Source of the DNA: Teichococcus vastitatis | Lineage (GTDB): Bacteria > Pseudomonadota > Alphaproteobacteria > Acetobacterales > Acetobacteraceae | DNA: 64,000 nucleotides | NCBI RefSeq assembly: GCF_003604215.1 | Contig: NZ_QXGS01000002.1 | Coordinates: 372,001-436,000 of the forward strand | Direction of reading: 5' to 3' | Shown: positions 1 through 8,680 of the stretch, in pieces | Numbering within the stretch: position 1 is the first letter of the stretch | How the letters are laid out: the number at the start of each line of letters is the position of its first letter | Made by a program: the position numbers and the translations under genes | The notes under the pieces: generated by a model | Seen by the model: the letters and a program-made list of their open reading frames with translations, nothing else | Databases searched by the model: none | What the model was told of the DNA's origin: nothing

Positions 1-15
1 CCCGGTGCCCCCGCT

Positions 16-900
16 TCAGGCGGAAACCCGCGCCCCGCGCACCGCATCCGCCAGCCCGCGTACTTGGTCGAGCACCCGGCGCAGCGTCTCCGGGCGGGCC
101 CGGCCGCGCTCGTCGAGCGACTGCGCCAGGGTGTCGATCAGCGCCGAGGCGACCACAGCGCCGTCCGCCACCTGCGCCGCCTCGGCCGCCTGCTGCGGCG
201 AGCGGACGCCGAAGCCGATGGCGATCGGCAGGTCGGTGTGCCGGCGCAGCCGCGGGATGGCCTCGGCCAGCGCATCGCGGGTGGCGCTGCGCGTGCCGGT
301 GATGCCGGCGATGGCGACGTAGTAGATGAAGCCGCTGGTGCCTTCGAGCACCTTGGGCAGCCGCGCCTCGTCGGTGGTCGGCGCCACCAGGCGAATCAGG
401 TCGAGGCCTTGCTCGCGCGCCGGGATCGCCAGCTCGTCGGCTTCCTCCGGCGGCAGGTCCACCACGATCAGCCCGTCCACGCCGGAACACGCCGCCTCGG
501 TGCAGAAGCTGTCGATGCCATAGGACAGGATCGGGTTGAGGTAGCCCATCAGCACTACGGGAGTGTCATCATCCGCGCGCCGGAAGTCGCGCACCATGGC
601 CAGCGCGCCGGCTAGGCTGCCGCCCGCCTTCAGCGCCCGTTGCGCCGCCAACTGGATGGTCGGGCCGTCCGCCATGGGGTCGGAGAACGGCACGCCCAGC
701 TCGATCAGGTCGGCACCCGCCCCGGGCAGGCCGCGCAGCAGCGCCATGGAGGTCGCCGGGTCGGGGTCATAGGCCTCGAGATAGGGCATCAGCGCGCCGC
801 GTCCCTCGGCCTTGAGCTGGGCGAAGCGCGCGGCGATGCGGCCGCGGCGGTCGAAGCAATCGCGGCCGGAACCGGGCGGCCCGGAGTCGGAGGGGCTCAC
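16..900 (-). CDS. trpA: Tryptophan synthase alpha subunit
   Basis: Cleaves indole-3-glycerol phosphate to indole and glyceraldehyde 3-phosphate and passes indole through a tunnel to TrpB; cytoplasmic, last step of tryptophan synthesis. The 294-residue product has the family segment [14 protein letters not shown], which places the two catalytic acids at about Glu67 and Asp78, and a glycine-rich phosphate-binding part near IGFGVRSP. The N-terminus is about 18 residues longer than the E. coli protein. The ATG at 900 overlaps the trpB stop by 4 bp (ATGA), so translation is probably coupled, and this supports the start. No frame damage seen. Confidence 0.96.
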   Translation of the reverse strand: MSPSDSGPPGSGRDCFDRRGRIAARFAQLKAEGRGALMPYLEAYDPDPATSMALLRGLPGAGADLIELGVPFSDPMADGPTIQLAAQRALKAGGSLAGALAMVRDFRRADDDTPVVLMGYLNPILSYGIDSFCTEAACSGVDGLIVVDLPPEEADELAIPAREQGLDLIRLVAPTTDEARLPKVLEGTSGFIYYVAIAGITGTRSATRDALAEAIPRLRRHTDLPIAIGFGVRSPQQAAEAAQVADGAVVASALIDTLAQSLDERGRARPETLRRVLDQVRGLADAVRGARVSA

Positions 901-2141
901 AGCTGCTCTCCCAGGTGCTTGGCCACGGTGAAGATGTCCTTGTCGCCCCGGCCGGACAAGTTGAGGATGATGATCCCGTCGCGATCCATGGTGGGCGCCA
1001 GCTTCAGCACCTGCGCCAGGCCGTGCGCCGATTCCAGCGCCGGGATGATGCCTTCCAGGCGCGAGCAGAGCTGAAACGCGTCCAGAGCTTCCCCGTCGGT
1101 GGCGCCAACATAGGTGACGCGGCCGATCTCGTGCAGCCAGGAATGCTCCGGCCCGATGCCGGGATAATCCAGCCCGGCCGAGATGGAATGCGCTTCCTGG
1201 ATCTGCCCGTCGCCGTTCTGCAGCAGGTAGGTGCGGTTGCCGTGCAGCACGCCGGGGCGGCCACGGTTCAGCGAGGCGGCGTGCTCCGGCGTATCCATGC
1301 CGCGCCCGGCGGCCTCGACGCCATAGATGGCGACGCCCTCGTCATCGAGGAACGGGTGGAACAGCCCCATGGCGGAGGAGCCGCCGCCGACGGCGCAGAC
1401 CAGCGCATCCGGCAGCCGGCCTTCGGCGGCCAGGATCTGCTCGCGGGTTTCCTCGCCGATCACGCATTGGAAGTCGCGCACCATCTGCGGGAAGGGGGCC
1501 GGGCCGGCCACCGTGCCGATGCAGTAATAGGTGTCCGCGACATTGGCGACCCAGTCGCGCATGGCGTCGTTCATCGCGTCCTTCAGCGTGCCGGCGCCGG
1601 AGGTGACCGGCCTCACCTCGGCGCCCAGCAGCTTCATGCGGAACACGTTGGGCGCCTGCCGCTCCACGTCGGTGGCGCCCATGTAGACGATGCATTTCAG
1701 GCCGAACAGCGCGCAGGCCGTGGCGGTGGCGACGCCGTGCTGGCCGGCACCCGTCTCGGCGATGATGCGCGGCTTGCCCATGCGCTTGGCCAGCAGGATT
1801 TGGCCCAGCACGGCGTTGATCTTGTGCGCGCCGGTGTGGTTCAGCTCCTCGCGCTTGAAGTAGATCTTCGCGCCCTTGTCGGGCTGGCCGGAGGCCGCGC
1901 GGCAATGCTCCGTCAGCCGCTCGCACAGCCAGAGCGGGCTGGGGCGGCCGACGTAATCCTTCAGCAGCCGTCGCCATTCCGCCAGGAAGGCGGGGTCGTT
2001 GCGCGCGGCGTTGTAGGCCTGTTCCACTTCCTGGATCACCGGCATCAGCGTTTCAGCGACGTAGCGGCCGCCGAACTCGCCGAAGCGGCCGCGCAGGTCC
2101 GGGCCTTGGCGGAGGGAATTGGGCAGGGGCTGCTGGTTCAC
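897..2141 (-). CDS. trpB: Tryptophan synthase beta subunit
   Basis: PLP enzyme that condenses indole with L-serine to give tryptophan; partner of TrpA. The product is 414 residues if translation starts at the GTG at 2141, which has GGAGG four bases upstream. A start at 2183 is open but has no such site. The PLP lysine lies in HTGAHKIN (about Lys107), and GGGSSAMG binds the cofactor phosphate. It overlaps trpA by 4 bp. The usual partner trpF is not directly upstream; a DUF2254 gene ends 81 bp away instead. Single full-length ORF. Confidence 0.96.
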   Translation of the reverse strand: MNQQPLPNSLRQGPDLRGRFGEFGGRYVAETLMPVIQEVEQAYNAARNDPAFLAEWRRLLKDYVGRPSPLWLCERLTEHCRAASGQPDKGAKIYFKREELNHTGAHKINAVLGQILLAKRMGKPRIIAETGAGQHGVATATACALFGLKCIVYMGATDVERQAPNVFRMKLLGAEVRPVTSGAGTLKDAMNDAMRDWVANVADTYYCIGTVAGPAPFPQMVRDFQCVIGEETREQILAAEGRLPDALVCAVGGGSSAMGLFHPFLDDEGVAIYGVEAAGRGMDTPEHAASLNRGRPGVLHGNRTYLLQNGDGQIQEAHSISAGLDYPGIGPEHSWLHEIGRVTYVGATDGEALDAFQLCSRLEGIIPALESAHGLAQVLKLAPTMDRDGIIILNLSGRGDKDIFTVAKHLGEQL

Positions 2142-2222
2142 GGTTGCCTCCGTTACTCGGAAGGCAGTGTTAGCGCGGGCCAACGCGCGCGGGTAGGGGC
2201 GCCTTCGGGCCGGATCGCCGCG

Positions 2223-3467
2223 TCAGGGCCAGGCGGCATCCTCGGCGGCCAGGGCCACGCCGCGCAGGATGCGCCGTTCCTCGGCCAAGGTCAGGCCGGC
2301 CTCGGCGCGTTGCAGCGCCTCCGCGGAGTGGCGGCGCGTGGCATCGCCGAGGCCCGGCAGCGGCGCCAGCAGGCTCAGCGTCTTCTGCAGCCGGATGCCG
2401 ACCTCCAGCAGGCCGGCGCCGTCCCGCGCGATGGGGCGGAAGAAGCCGTCCAGCAGGTCATCCGCTGACAAGGCCGGCACATGGACATGCGGGTGCTCGA
2501 CCGTCGGCTCGGCCGGCGTGGTGGACCATTCCTCCAGCAGCCGGCCGCCGGCGGTGAGCACGCCGATGGCGGTGCCGGGGTCGTTCACCGCGGGCGACAG
2601 GGCGCGCGACGCGATCTCCGACAGCACCACCAAGCCGAAGCGCGGGTCCTGGTCGTAGGACCGGCTCTGTTCAAGGGAAAAGGCGCCGCGCAGCCGTTCG
2701 TCCACCTCCTCGCCGGGATCGGTGGCGAGGCAGCAGAGCGGACGCCGCGGATGCGCGTAGCTGCCGGGCAGCATGACGAGGTGGACCTTTTGCCCGGCTT
2801 CCTCGGCGAGCGCTTCGAGCCGCCCGAGATCGACGTGCTGCAGGTAACCCTGTTCGGCGGGAAACACCGGATGGGCGGAAGGCGGCAGCGGCACGGCGGG
2901 GCAGCCGCCGAGATGCGGCTGCTTCGCCAACTGCTGCAGCGCGACCCGCGCCGCCTGCTCGATGCGCGCCGTGGTTTCGCCGACGCGGCCGAGTCGTGAC
3001 AGGTGCTCCATCCAGCGCACCAGCGTCACCACGATCCAGCCGATCACCAGCACGGTGACGACGAACAGGATCACCCGGCCGCTTTCGCCATAGATGCCGG
3101 TGCTGAGGGCGATGATGCCCGACACCGCGAACAGGAAGCTGCCCAGAAAGGTGGAGATGGCGTTCTGCGCCGAGCGGTCCTCGATCAGCAGGCGGGTGGC
3201 GCGCGGGGTGGTGTTGTTGGTGGCCGCGGAAAAGGCCGACACCATGGTGGTGAGCGAGAAGGTCGTCACCGCCAGCATCGACGAGGCCAGGATGCCCAGG
3301 ATGTTGTCCACCGCCTCGGCACCGATCGAGGCGGTGATCCGGTAGGGGATGAAGGGCTCGGCCACCGCGGCGAACAGGGCGGTCGCGACCGCCAGAAGCG
3401 TGAACAGGGCTGCCCGGAACCACAGCCGGCGGGTCAGCCGGGTCCACAACCACCGCCAGCGGCTCAT
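2223..3467 (-). CDS. DUF2254 family membrane protein
   Basis: Predicted inner-membrane protein of the DUF2254 family, function unknown. The 414-residue product has four hydrophobic stretches in its first half, at about 15-37, 50-72, 95-120 and 125-147, then a long soluble C-terminal part. The conserved family block SAATNNTTPRATRLL lies near residue 80. The frame stays open upstream to 3767, but that extension runs antisense to the next gene's end and is cysteine/arginine-rich, so I start at the ATG at 3467 (AGGAG upstream). Same strand as trpBA, 81 bp before trpB; possibly co-transcribed. Confidence 0.85.
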   Translation of the reverse strand: MSRWRWLWTRLTRRLWFRAALFTLLAVATALFAAVAEPFIPYRITASIGAEAVDNILGILASSMLAVTTFSLTTMVSAFSAATNNTTPRATRLLIEDRSAQNAISTFLGSFLFAVSGIIALSTGIYGESGRVILFVVTVLVIGWIVVTLVRWMEHLSRLGRVGETTARIEQAARVALQQLAKQPHLGGCPAVPLPPSAHPVFPAEQGYLQHVDLGRLEALAEEAGQKVHLVMLPGSYAHPRRPLCCLATDPGEEVDERLRGAFSLEQSRSYDQDPRFGLVVLSEIASRALSPAVNDPGTAIGVLTAGGRLLEEWSTTPAEPTVEHPHVHVPALSADDLLDGFFRPIARDGAGLLEVGIRLQKTLSLLAPLPGLGDATRRHSAEALQRAEAGLTLAEERRILRGVALAAEDAAWP

Positions 3468-3549
3468 CCCTCGCGCTCCTCGTTCCTGCCGGCAGCAAAG
3501 CGCCAGCGTCGCGGACGGTTGCGACCCGGATGGCGGCGGCGGCCGCTCG

Positions 3550-5703
3550 CTAGCCCGCCGTTTCGGCCATCTCCAGAACCCGGAGGCGGTTCGTGAAGGA
3601 GCGCACGTGCGGCGTCTCGGTGCAATCCTCCATGCCCGGCCGCGGCCGCCGGCACCACACCACGAACACGGCGTTGGCCAGCACCGGCTGGTGGTCCGCC
3701 GGCAGGGCGCGCAGGAAATCGAGCGGCATCTGCTCAAGGCGGCCCTTGTGCAGCACGACCCAGGCATATTCGACGCCCGCCGCCGGCTGCTCTGCCTGAT
3801 GAAGCCGGAGTGCCAGCACCTGGCGGAAGGGAGCCGGCGCTAGCACCAACTCCTCCGCCGCGGCATGCCCGGCCAGGAACTCGGCGACCTCGGCCCAGGC
3901 ACGGTCCTGGTACGGAAAGGACAGGGCGGGGGGCGTGCTGGTGCGCAGGAAATGCTGCAGGGAAGCGAGGTGCAGCGGGCCATCCCGGTCGCCAGCGGCG
4001 AAACCGGGATGCAGGCGCCACACCACGAACACGGCATTCGCGAAGATCGGCGCGGCCCGGCGTGCCAGCTCCGGCAGGAAATCGGGCGGCAGCCGCGAAA
4101 GCTCGCCCTTGTGCAGCACCACCAGATCGGGCCATTCGCCAGGCTCCGGCGCGTCGCTGACCTGGCGGCAATGGGCCAGCCACGGATGGAACGGCGCCGG
4201 CGCGACAACGCGATCCGCCGCGGCGGCGCGGTCCTGCAGCAGCGTCGCGACGTCCTGCCAGGCCGGGTTCAGCGGCGCCGGAGCCGGGATGCTCCGCGCC
4301 GCCGCGAGGGCCGGCCCCCCGGTCCTGGGCAGGCCGATCAGGTGCAGCCTGAAGGCCTTGAGCCGCAGCCGGCCCGCAACGCCCGCCGGTTGCGTCAGGC
4401 GGAACTCCAGATCAACGCCGGCCAGCGCCTCCGGCACTTCGAACAGCAGCGAAGCGTGCAGCCGCCGGGTGAATTCCAGCTGAGCAAGGATGGTGTGCCC
4501 GCCCTGCGCATCCACCTGTAAACAGAAGGGGCCTTCCCCATCGGCGTCCGCATCGATTTCAAGGGCGAAGCGGCCGGTGCCGAGCTTCTGATAGGGACCG
4601 TAGAACGCCCATCGCCCAGTGCCCGTGAGCGGAACGGTGACCGCCTCCCGCTCCACCGTCGCCACGCCGGCGGTGCGGAACTGCGTCATCCCGTTCGCGA
4701 GATAATCCTGCAGGATGGTGCTCTCGCCACGACGCACCGCGAAGCGGCGATGCTGCGCCAGCACGAATGCCTCGATCGCGTCGATGGTGCGGCGGGCGGC
4801 CTGGCCATCCCGCGGGCCGAAGGCCATCTCGGCCCAGAAGGCGCGCCGGGACGCATGCGCGGCGGGATGGCTCAGCGCGAAGGCAACGGTGTTCGCGAGG
4901 TTCGCAAGGGTGCAGACGGGGCCGTAATCGACGCGGACCGGCTGTTCCAGCATACGGGCCAGCAGGAAGTCCGGCTCGGCAGGATTGTCGAGCAGCACCA
5001 TCGGCATGTCGATCGCACAAAGCTCGAAGCCGATGCCGGAGGTGTCGGTCACGGCGCAGTCGAGGCCCAGGAAATGGTCCAGCCGCGACAGGGTGGGTGA
5101 GGCGCGGAAGCGGAGTTCCGCGACCTCCGCCGCGTCGGTTTCCAGCGAATGGGTGAGCATCACCACGTTGAAGCGCTGCTCGAGGATGGCCTCGGCCTCG
5201 CGCAACCGGTGGCCGCGTTGCGCGTGGTGCAGGCTTCCGTCATGGCGAAAGGTCGGGCAGTAGCCGACGATCGGGCGGGCGTCGAAACCATAGGTGGCGC
5301 GCATCTGGCGCTGGATCTCGGCCTTGCGCGCGGCGCCGCGCTGCAGCAGGTCGATCTTGGGCGATCCCAGGCTGCGCACCACGGTGGTCCGGCTGCGCCA
5401 CTCCGGCGACATGTGCTGCTGGTCGTCGATGATGCCCTTGCCACTGTAGGGCAGCAGCAGCAGGTCCACGTCCAGCGTCAGCGCGCCCCGCTTGGCGAGG
5501 CCGAGGCCGTGGGTGAGGAACACCCGTGGGCGCGGCGCGGCGCGCAGCGCGACGTCCTGCAGGCTGACATAAGCATCGGCATCATAGCGGTGGACGCAGC
5601 GCAGCCCCGTGGTCACGGTGTGCCGGCGGCCGCGCGCCTCGGCGATCAGCGCCTCGAACAGCGAATTGTATTGCGGTTCGTCCAGGACGAAGTGGAAGTG
5701 CAT
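3550..5703 (-). CDS. CDP-glycerol glycerophosphotransferase-like protein with duplicated C-terminal module
   Basis: Likely transfers glycerol phosphate (or a similar polyol phosphate) from a CDP-activated donor to a surface polymer. The 717-residue product is modular. Residues 1-325 resemble the TagB/TagF fold: family landmarks are YCPTFRHDG (about 148-156) and VTDTSGIGFEL (218-228), which correspond to the TFR and TDxSS donor-site motifs. Residues about 355-455 look like a beta-rich, possibly carbohydrate-binding domain. Residues 481-567 and 602-690 are two copies of one module, each with VVLHKG, P-DFL and ANAVFVVW. The nearby TagD-like gene would supply CDP-glycerol. Substrate is inference; no signal peptide or TM segment is evident. 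Confidence 0.75.
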   Translation of the reverse strand: MHFHFVLDEPQYNSLFEALIAEARGRRHTVTTGLRCVHRYDADAYVSLQDVALRAAPRPRVFLTHGLGLAKRGALTLDVDLLLLPYSGKGIIDDQQHMSPEWRSRTTVVRSLGSPKIDLLQRGAARKAEIQRQMRATYGFDARPIVGYCPTFRHDGSLHHAQRGHRLREAEAILEQRFNVVMLTHSLETDAAEVAELRFRASPTLSRLDHFLGLDCAVTDTSGIGFELCAIDMPMVLLDNPAEPDFLLARMLEQPVRVDYGPVCTLANLANTVAFALSHPAAHASRRAFWAEMAFGPRDGQAARRTIDAIEAFVLAQHRRFAVRRGESTILQDYLANGMTQFRTAGVATVEREAVTVPLTGTGRWAFYGPYQKLGTGRFALEIDADADGEGPFCLQVDAQGGHTILAQLEFTRRLHASLLFEVPEALAGVDLEFRLTQPAGVAGRLRLKAFRLHLIGLPRTGGPALAAARSIPAPAPLNPAWQDVATLLQDRAAAADRVVAPAPFHPWLAHCRQVSDAPEPGEWPDLVVLHKGELSRLPPDFLPELARRAAPIFANAVFVVWRLHPGFAAGDRDGPLHLASLQHFLRTSTPPALSFPYQDRAWAEVAEFLAGHAAAEELVLAPAPFRQVLALRLHQAEQPAAGVEYAWVVLHKGRLEQMPLDFLRALPADHQPVLANAVFVVWCRRPRPGMEDCTETPHVRSFTNRLRVLEMAETAG
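3634..4263 (-). repeat. Intragenic duplication encoding two copies of an about 88-residue module
   Basis: Protein-level duplication inside the glycerophosphotransferase-like gene. Copy 1 is encoded at 4263-4003 (residues 481-567) and copy 2 at 3900-3634 (602-690). Both run in the same order: AW-(D/E)VA, then APAPF, then VVLHKG-L, then P-DFL, then ANAVFVVW. The copies have diverged outside these motifs, so the duplication is old. I do not recognise the module from any named family. Confidence 0.85.
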
Positions 5704-5866
5704 CAGGCCGGTTCCGCAGGGTCAGGTCAGCCGGGTAGCCCGGTGCAAACCCGCCGTCGCCCTGCGGCCCGGGGGCCGGGGCCGGAGGGCGGGATCAGCG
5801 CGACGCGGCGGCGATGCCGGTACCGGCGCAGGGAGGCGGGATGGCGGCATCGGCACGCGCGTGGCC

Positions 5867-6301
5867 TCAGGAAACCGCCTGCACCACCGGAGCCAGGGCG
5901 GGACGCGCCAAGCCGTGCTTGATGGAGGTGGTGGAAATGCCCTCGGTGCGCGGCAGGTACACCACCTCGCAGATGTCCTTGTACTGGTCGAACCGGCCCG
6001 CCCAGTCATCGCCCATCACCAGCACATCGGCCCGGTAGTGGCGGATGTACTCGCCCTTCAGCTCCAGGCTTTCCTCGGCGAACACCTCATCGACGTGCTG
6101 CAGGCTGGCGACGATGGACATCCGCTCGTCCTGCGGAAACACCGGGCGGAGGCCCTTCTTGGAATAGTTCAGCGCATCGGTGGAAACACCCACCACGAGC
6201 CGGCTGCCGAGGGCGCGGGCGCGCTGCAGGATGCGCAGGTGGCCGATGTGAAAAAGATCGTATGTTCCGAAGGTGATCACGCACCGCGCTCGACCACTCA
6301 T
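5867..6301 (-). CDS. Glycerol-3-phosphate cytidylyltransferase-like (TagD/GCT family)
   Basis: Nucleotidyltransferase expected to join CTP and glycerol 3-phosphate into CDP-glycerol. The 144-residue length matches the family. Landmarks are FGTYDLFHIGHL (11-22), which carries the HxGH pair His18/His21, and RTEGISTTSIK (118-128), the RTxGISTT signature that binds CTP phosphates. It sits 163 bp upstream of the TagF/TagB-like gene on the same strand, so the two probably form a donor-plus-transferase unit. Homologues can also make CDP-ethanolamine or other CDP-alcohols, so the donor is inferred. The upstream 325 bp is noticeably more AT-rich than the genes around it. Confidence 0.85.
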   Translation of the reverse strand: MSGRARCVITFGTYDLFHIGHLRILQRARALGSRLVVGVSTDALNYSKKGLRPVFPQDERMSIVASLQHVDEVFAEESLELKGEYIRHYRADVLVMGDDWAGRFDQYKDICEVVYLPRTEGISTTSIKHGLARPALAPVVQAVS

Positions 6302-6354
6302 GCCTGCATCCTGTTCCGCGATGACGCTTTATGCCGCCTCGGCATTCTCATAAC

Positions 6355-6381
6355 ATTATGGAGAGCGCTACCGAAAGGCAA
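6355..6381 (-). promoter_or_regulatory. Candidate promoter for the TagD-like gene
   Basis: On the minus strand TTGCCT (6381-6376) and CATAAT (6360-6355) resemble -35 and -10 boxes, in an AT-rich patch 54 bp before the ATG at 6301. The 15-bp spacer is shorter than the usual 17, so this is a weak call. Confidence 0.3.
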
Positions 6382-6520
6382 TTTCGTCCGGTTGTCTATT
6401 CCTCCGAGTTGTAGCTCACGCGGCTGACCACCCGATTAAGTTGAGGCCGGCGAAGGGGAAATGCCGCGATTCGGCGCCGCCCGTGGTGCCGGCGGAGATG
6501 CGGGCCCGGAATGCAAAACG

Positions 6521-6544
6521 GCCCGCCGGATTGTTCCGGCGGGC
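6521..6544 (-). terminator. Intrinsic terminator of ahcY
   Basis: A perfect 10-bp stem, GCCCGCCGGA paired with TCCGGCGGGC, closes a 4-base loop. On the minus strand it is followed by CGTTTTGC. It lies about 83 bp past the ahcY stop. Confidence 0.75.
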
Positions 6545-6626
6545 ACGGGAGGGCAACGGGCCACAGCGGAGGCCGTCGCCGGCGGAACCGCTGGCGGCAG
6601 GCGGGGCCGGAGCCGCCGCCGCAGGA

Positions 6627-7937
6627 TCAGTAGCGGTATTCTTCGTGCTTGAACGGACCGTTCACCGGCACGCCGATATATTCGGCCTGTTGCTGCGACA
6701 GCCTGGTGAGCTGCGCGCCGACCTTAGCCAAGTGCAGCGACGCCACCTTCTCGTCGAGCTTCTTGGGCAGGGTGTAGACCTTGCACTCGTAGTTCTTGTG
6801 GTTGGTCCACAGCTCGATCTGCGCCAGCGTCTGGTTGGAGAAGCTGGCCGACATCACGAAGCTCGGGTGGCCGGTGGCATTGCCGAGGTTCACCAGGCGG
6901 CCTTCCGACAGCACGATCAGCCGCTTGCCGTCGGGGAAGATCACCTCGTCCACCTGCGGCTTGACGTTGTCCCACTGGAAGTTGCGCAGCGCGCCGATCT
7001 GGATCTCGGAGTCGAAGTGGCCGATGTTGCAGACGATGGCGCGGTGCTTCATCGCGCGCATGTGGTCCAGCGTGATGACGTCCACGTTGCCGGTGGCGGT
7101 GACGAAGATGTCGCCCTTGGGCGCGGCATCCTCCATGGTCACGACCTCATAGCCTTCCATCGCGGCCTGCAGGGCGCAGATCGGGTCGGCTTCGGTCACC
7201 ATCACGCGGCAGCCGGCGTTGCGTAGCGACGCCGCCGAACCCTTGCCCACGTCGCCATAGCCGGCGACCACCGCGACCTTGCCGGCCATCATCACGTCGG
7301 TGCCGCGGCGGATCGCGTCCACCAGCGACTCGCGGCACCCATACAGGTTGTCGAATTTCGACTTCGTCACGCTGTCGTTCACGTTGATGGCCGGCACCTT
7401 CAGCGTGCCCTTCTTGGCCATCTCCCACAGGCGGTGGACGCCGGTGGTGGTTTCCTCCGACAGGCCGCGCACATTCGTCAGCAGCTCGGGGTACTTGTCG
7501 TGCATCAGCACGGTCAGGTCGCCGCCGTCATCGAGAATCATGTTGATGTCCCAGCCATTCGGCCCGCGGACGGTCTGCTCGATGCACCACCAGAACTCCT
7601 CCTCGTTCATGCCCTTCCAGGCGAAGACGGGGATGCCGGCGGCGGCGATGGCGGCCGCGGCGTGGTCCTGGGTGGAGAAGATGTTGCAGGACGACCAGCG
7701 CACCTCGGCGCCGAGCGCGGTCAGCGTCTCGATCAGCACGGCGGTCTGGATGGTCATGTGCAGGCAGCCGGCGATGCGGGCGCCCTTCAGCGGCTGGGAC
7801 GGACCGTATTCCTCGCGGATCGCCATCAGGCCGGGCATCTCGTCCTCGGCCATGGAGATCTCCTTGCGGCCCCATTCGGCCAGCGAGATGTCCTTCACCT
7901 TGAAGTCGTTGAAGCCGGTCGCGTTCGTGTCGGGCAT
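6627..7937 (-). CDS. ahcY: Adenosylhomocysteinase (SAH hydrolase)
   Basis: Reversibly splits S-adenosylhomocysteine, the by-product of SAM-dependent methylation, into adenosine and homocysteine. The 436-residue product is of normal length. The NAD-binding loop GYGDVGKG is near residue 225 and the C-terminus ends in the family pattern KHEEYRY. The start at 7937 has GGAG seven bases upstream. A 20-bp palindrome at 8007-8026, nearly the same as the one over the sahR start, lies 69 bp upstream, so repression by SahR that SAH relieves is likely. Homocysteine would then be remethylated by MetH (57644-61144). It closes the hprK-PTS-ahcY block and has its own terminator. Confidence 0.97.
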   Translation of the reverse strand: MPDTNATGFNDFKVKDISLAEWGRKEISMAEDEMPGLMAIREEYGPSQPLKGARIAGCLHMTIQTAVLIETLTALGAEVRWSSCNIFSTQDHAAAAIAAAGIPVFAWKGMNEEEFWWCIEQTVRGPNGWDINMILDDGGDLTVLMHDKYPELLTNVRGLSEETTTGVHRLWEMAKKGTLKVPAINVNDSVTKSKFDNLYGCRESLVDAIRRGTDVMMAGKVAVVAGYGDVGKGSAASLRNAGCRVMVTEADPICALQAAMEGYEVVTMEDAAPKGDIFVTATGNVDVITLDHMRAMKHRAIVCNIGHFDSEIQIGALRNFQWDNVKPQVDEVIFPDGKRLIVLSEGRLVNLGNATGHPSFVMSASFSNQTLAQIELWTNHKNYECKVYTLPKKLDEKVASLHLAKVGAQLTRLSQQQAEYIGVPVNGPFKHEEYRY

Positions 7938-8006
7938 GGGTGTTCTCCAGACGATGACGCGCCGGGTAGCACGGGCCGAGGCCTGAGGACCAGCCCTGTT
8001 CGAAAG

Positions 8007-8026
8007 ACATAAGAATGTCTTTATGT
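8007..8026. promoter_or_regulatory. SahR operator upstream of ahcY
   Basis: ACATAAGAATGTCTTTATGT is an imperfect palindrome. It differs at only 2 of 20 positions from the site at 56644-56663 that overlaps the sahR start. The published SahR motif in proteobacteria is, as I recall it, an ATAAAGATATCTTTAT-like palindrome. It lies in the 91-bp gap before ahcY. Confidence 0.85.
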
Positions 8027-8028
8027 GG

Positions 8029-8655
8029 TCATCCGAAGGTCAGCAGATGCTGCAGAAAGGCCGGCAGGAGACGCAGCGGATCCGGCCCCGGGCGGGGCCG
8101 CAGCACCCAGAGCGACGCGGCCTTCGCCTCCACGTCGTAGAACTCCAGCACGGCGCCGTAGCCGCGCAGCCGGTGCTCCACCATGTCGTGCATCATCAGG
8201 CGCGGCGGCGCCGCCGGGCAGGCGAGCAGCGCGGACAAGGCGCAGGCGACGCGGAACCGGCCATCCACGAACAACAGATCCGGCGTCTCGTCGCGCTCCG
8301 CCCAGGCCTTCCACTGCGTCGCCACATAGTTCGGCCACAGCTTCATGCTGTCGGTGCCCACGGGTCCGCCCCAGGCGCCGGTCGGGCCGATCTGGCCGTG
8401 CAGGATGTTGAGCCGGCCTTCCCGGATCGCCGGGCGCAGCTCGGCATGGCTGCGCAGGGCGCTCACCCAGTTGCGGTCCGAATCCACCGCCACCACCGCG
8501 TCGAAGCCCTGGCGCACCGCTTCCAGGGTGGAGCCGCCGGTGCCGAACTCGGCGTAGCGGCGGTGGCCCTCCGCCAGCACCTGGCGGAACAGCGCCAACT
8601 CCGCTTCCGACATGTGCGGGGCGCCGATCACCGGCGGGGAAAGGGCTTCGGGCAT
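8029..8655 (-). CDS. Class I methyltransferase-like hypothetical protein
   Basis: The 208-residue product, in the numbering used here, has a SAM-site-like loop, [14 protein letters not shown], near residue 35, followed by [11 protein letters not shown]. This is the order of motif I and its acidic partner in Rossmann methyltransferases. [10 protein letters not shown] near residue 130 may be motif IV. No substrate can be named. I chose the ATG at 8655 because GGAGG precedes it; an upstream ATG at 8676 is possible. It lies 25 bp after ptsI and immediately before the ahcY operator, so it probably ends the PTS transcript. Confidence 0.6.
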   Translation of the reverse strand: MPEALSPPVIGAPHMSEAELALFRQVLAEGHRRYAEFGTGGSTLEAVRQGFDAVVAVDSDRNWVSALRSHAELRPAIREGRLNILHGQIGPTGAWGGPVGTDSMKLWPNYVATQWKAWAERDETPDLLFVDGRFRVACALSALLACPAAPPRLMMHDMVEHRLRGYGAVLEFYDVEAKAASLWVLRPRPGPDPLRLLPAFLQHLLTFG

Positions 8656-8680
8656 TTTGCCTCCGGGTTCGGACATCCAC

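Larger units (their letters stand above)
6302..6626. other. Gene-free stretch between ahcY and the TagD-like gene
   Basis: This stretch holds the ahcY terminator (6521-6544) and a possible promoter for the TagD-like gene (6355-6381). No coding signal was found in it on either strand. Confidence 0.6.

Noticed and set aside
7938-8006. SAH riboswitch before ahcY
   Set aside because: The gap is short and the typical conserved core was not seen. The SahR palindrome explains the control better.
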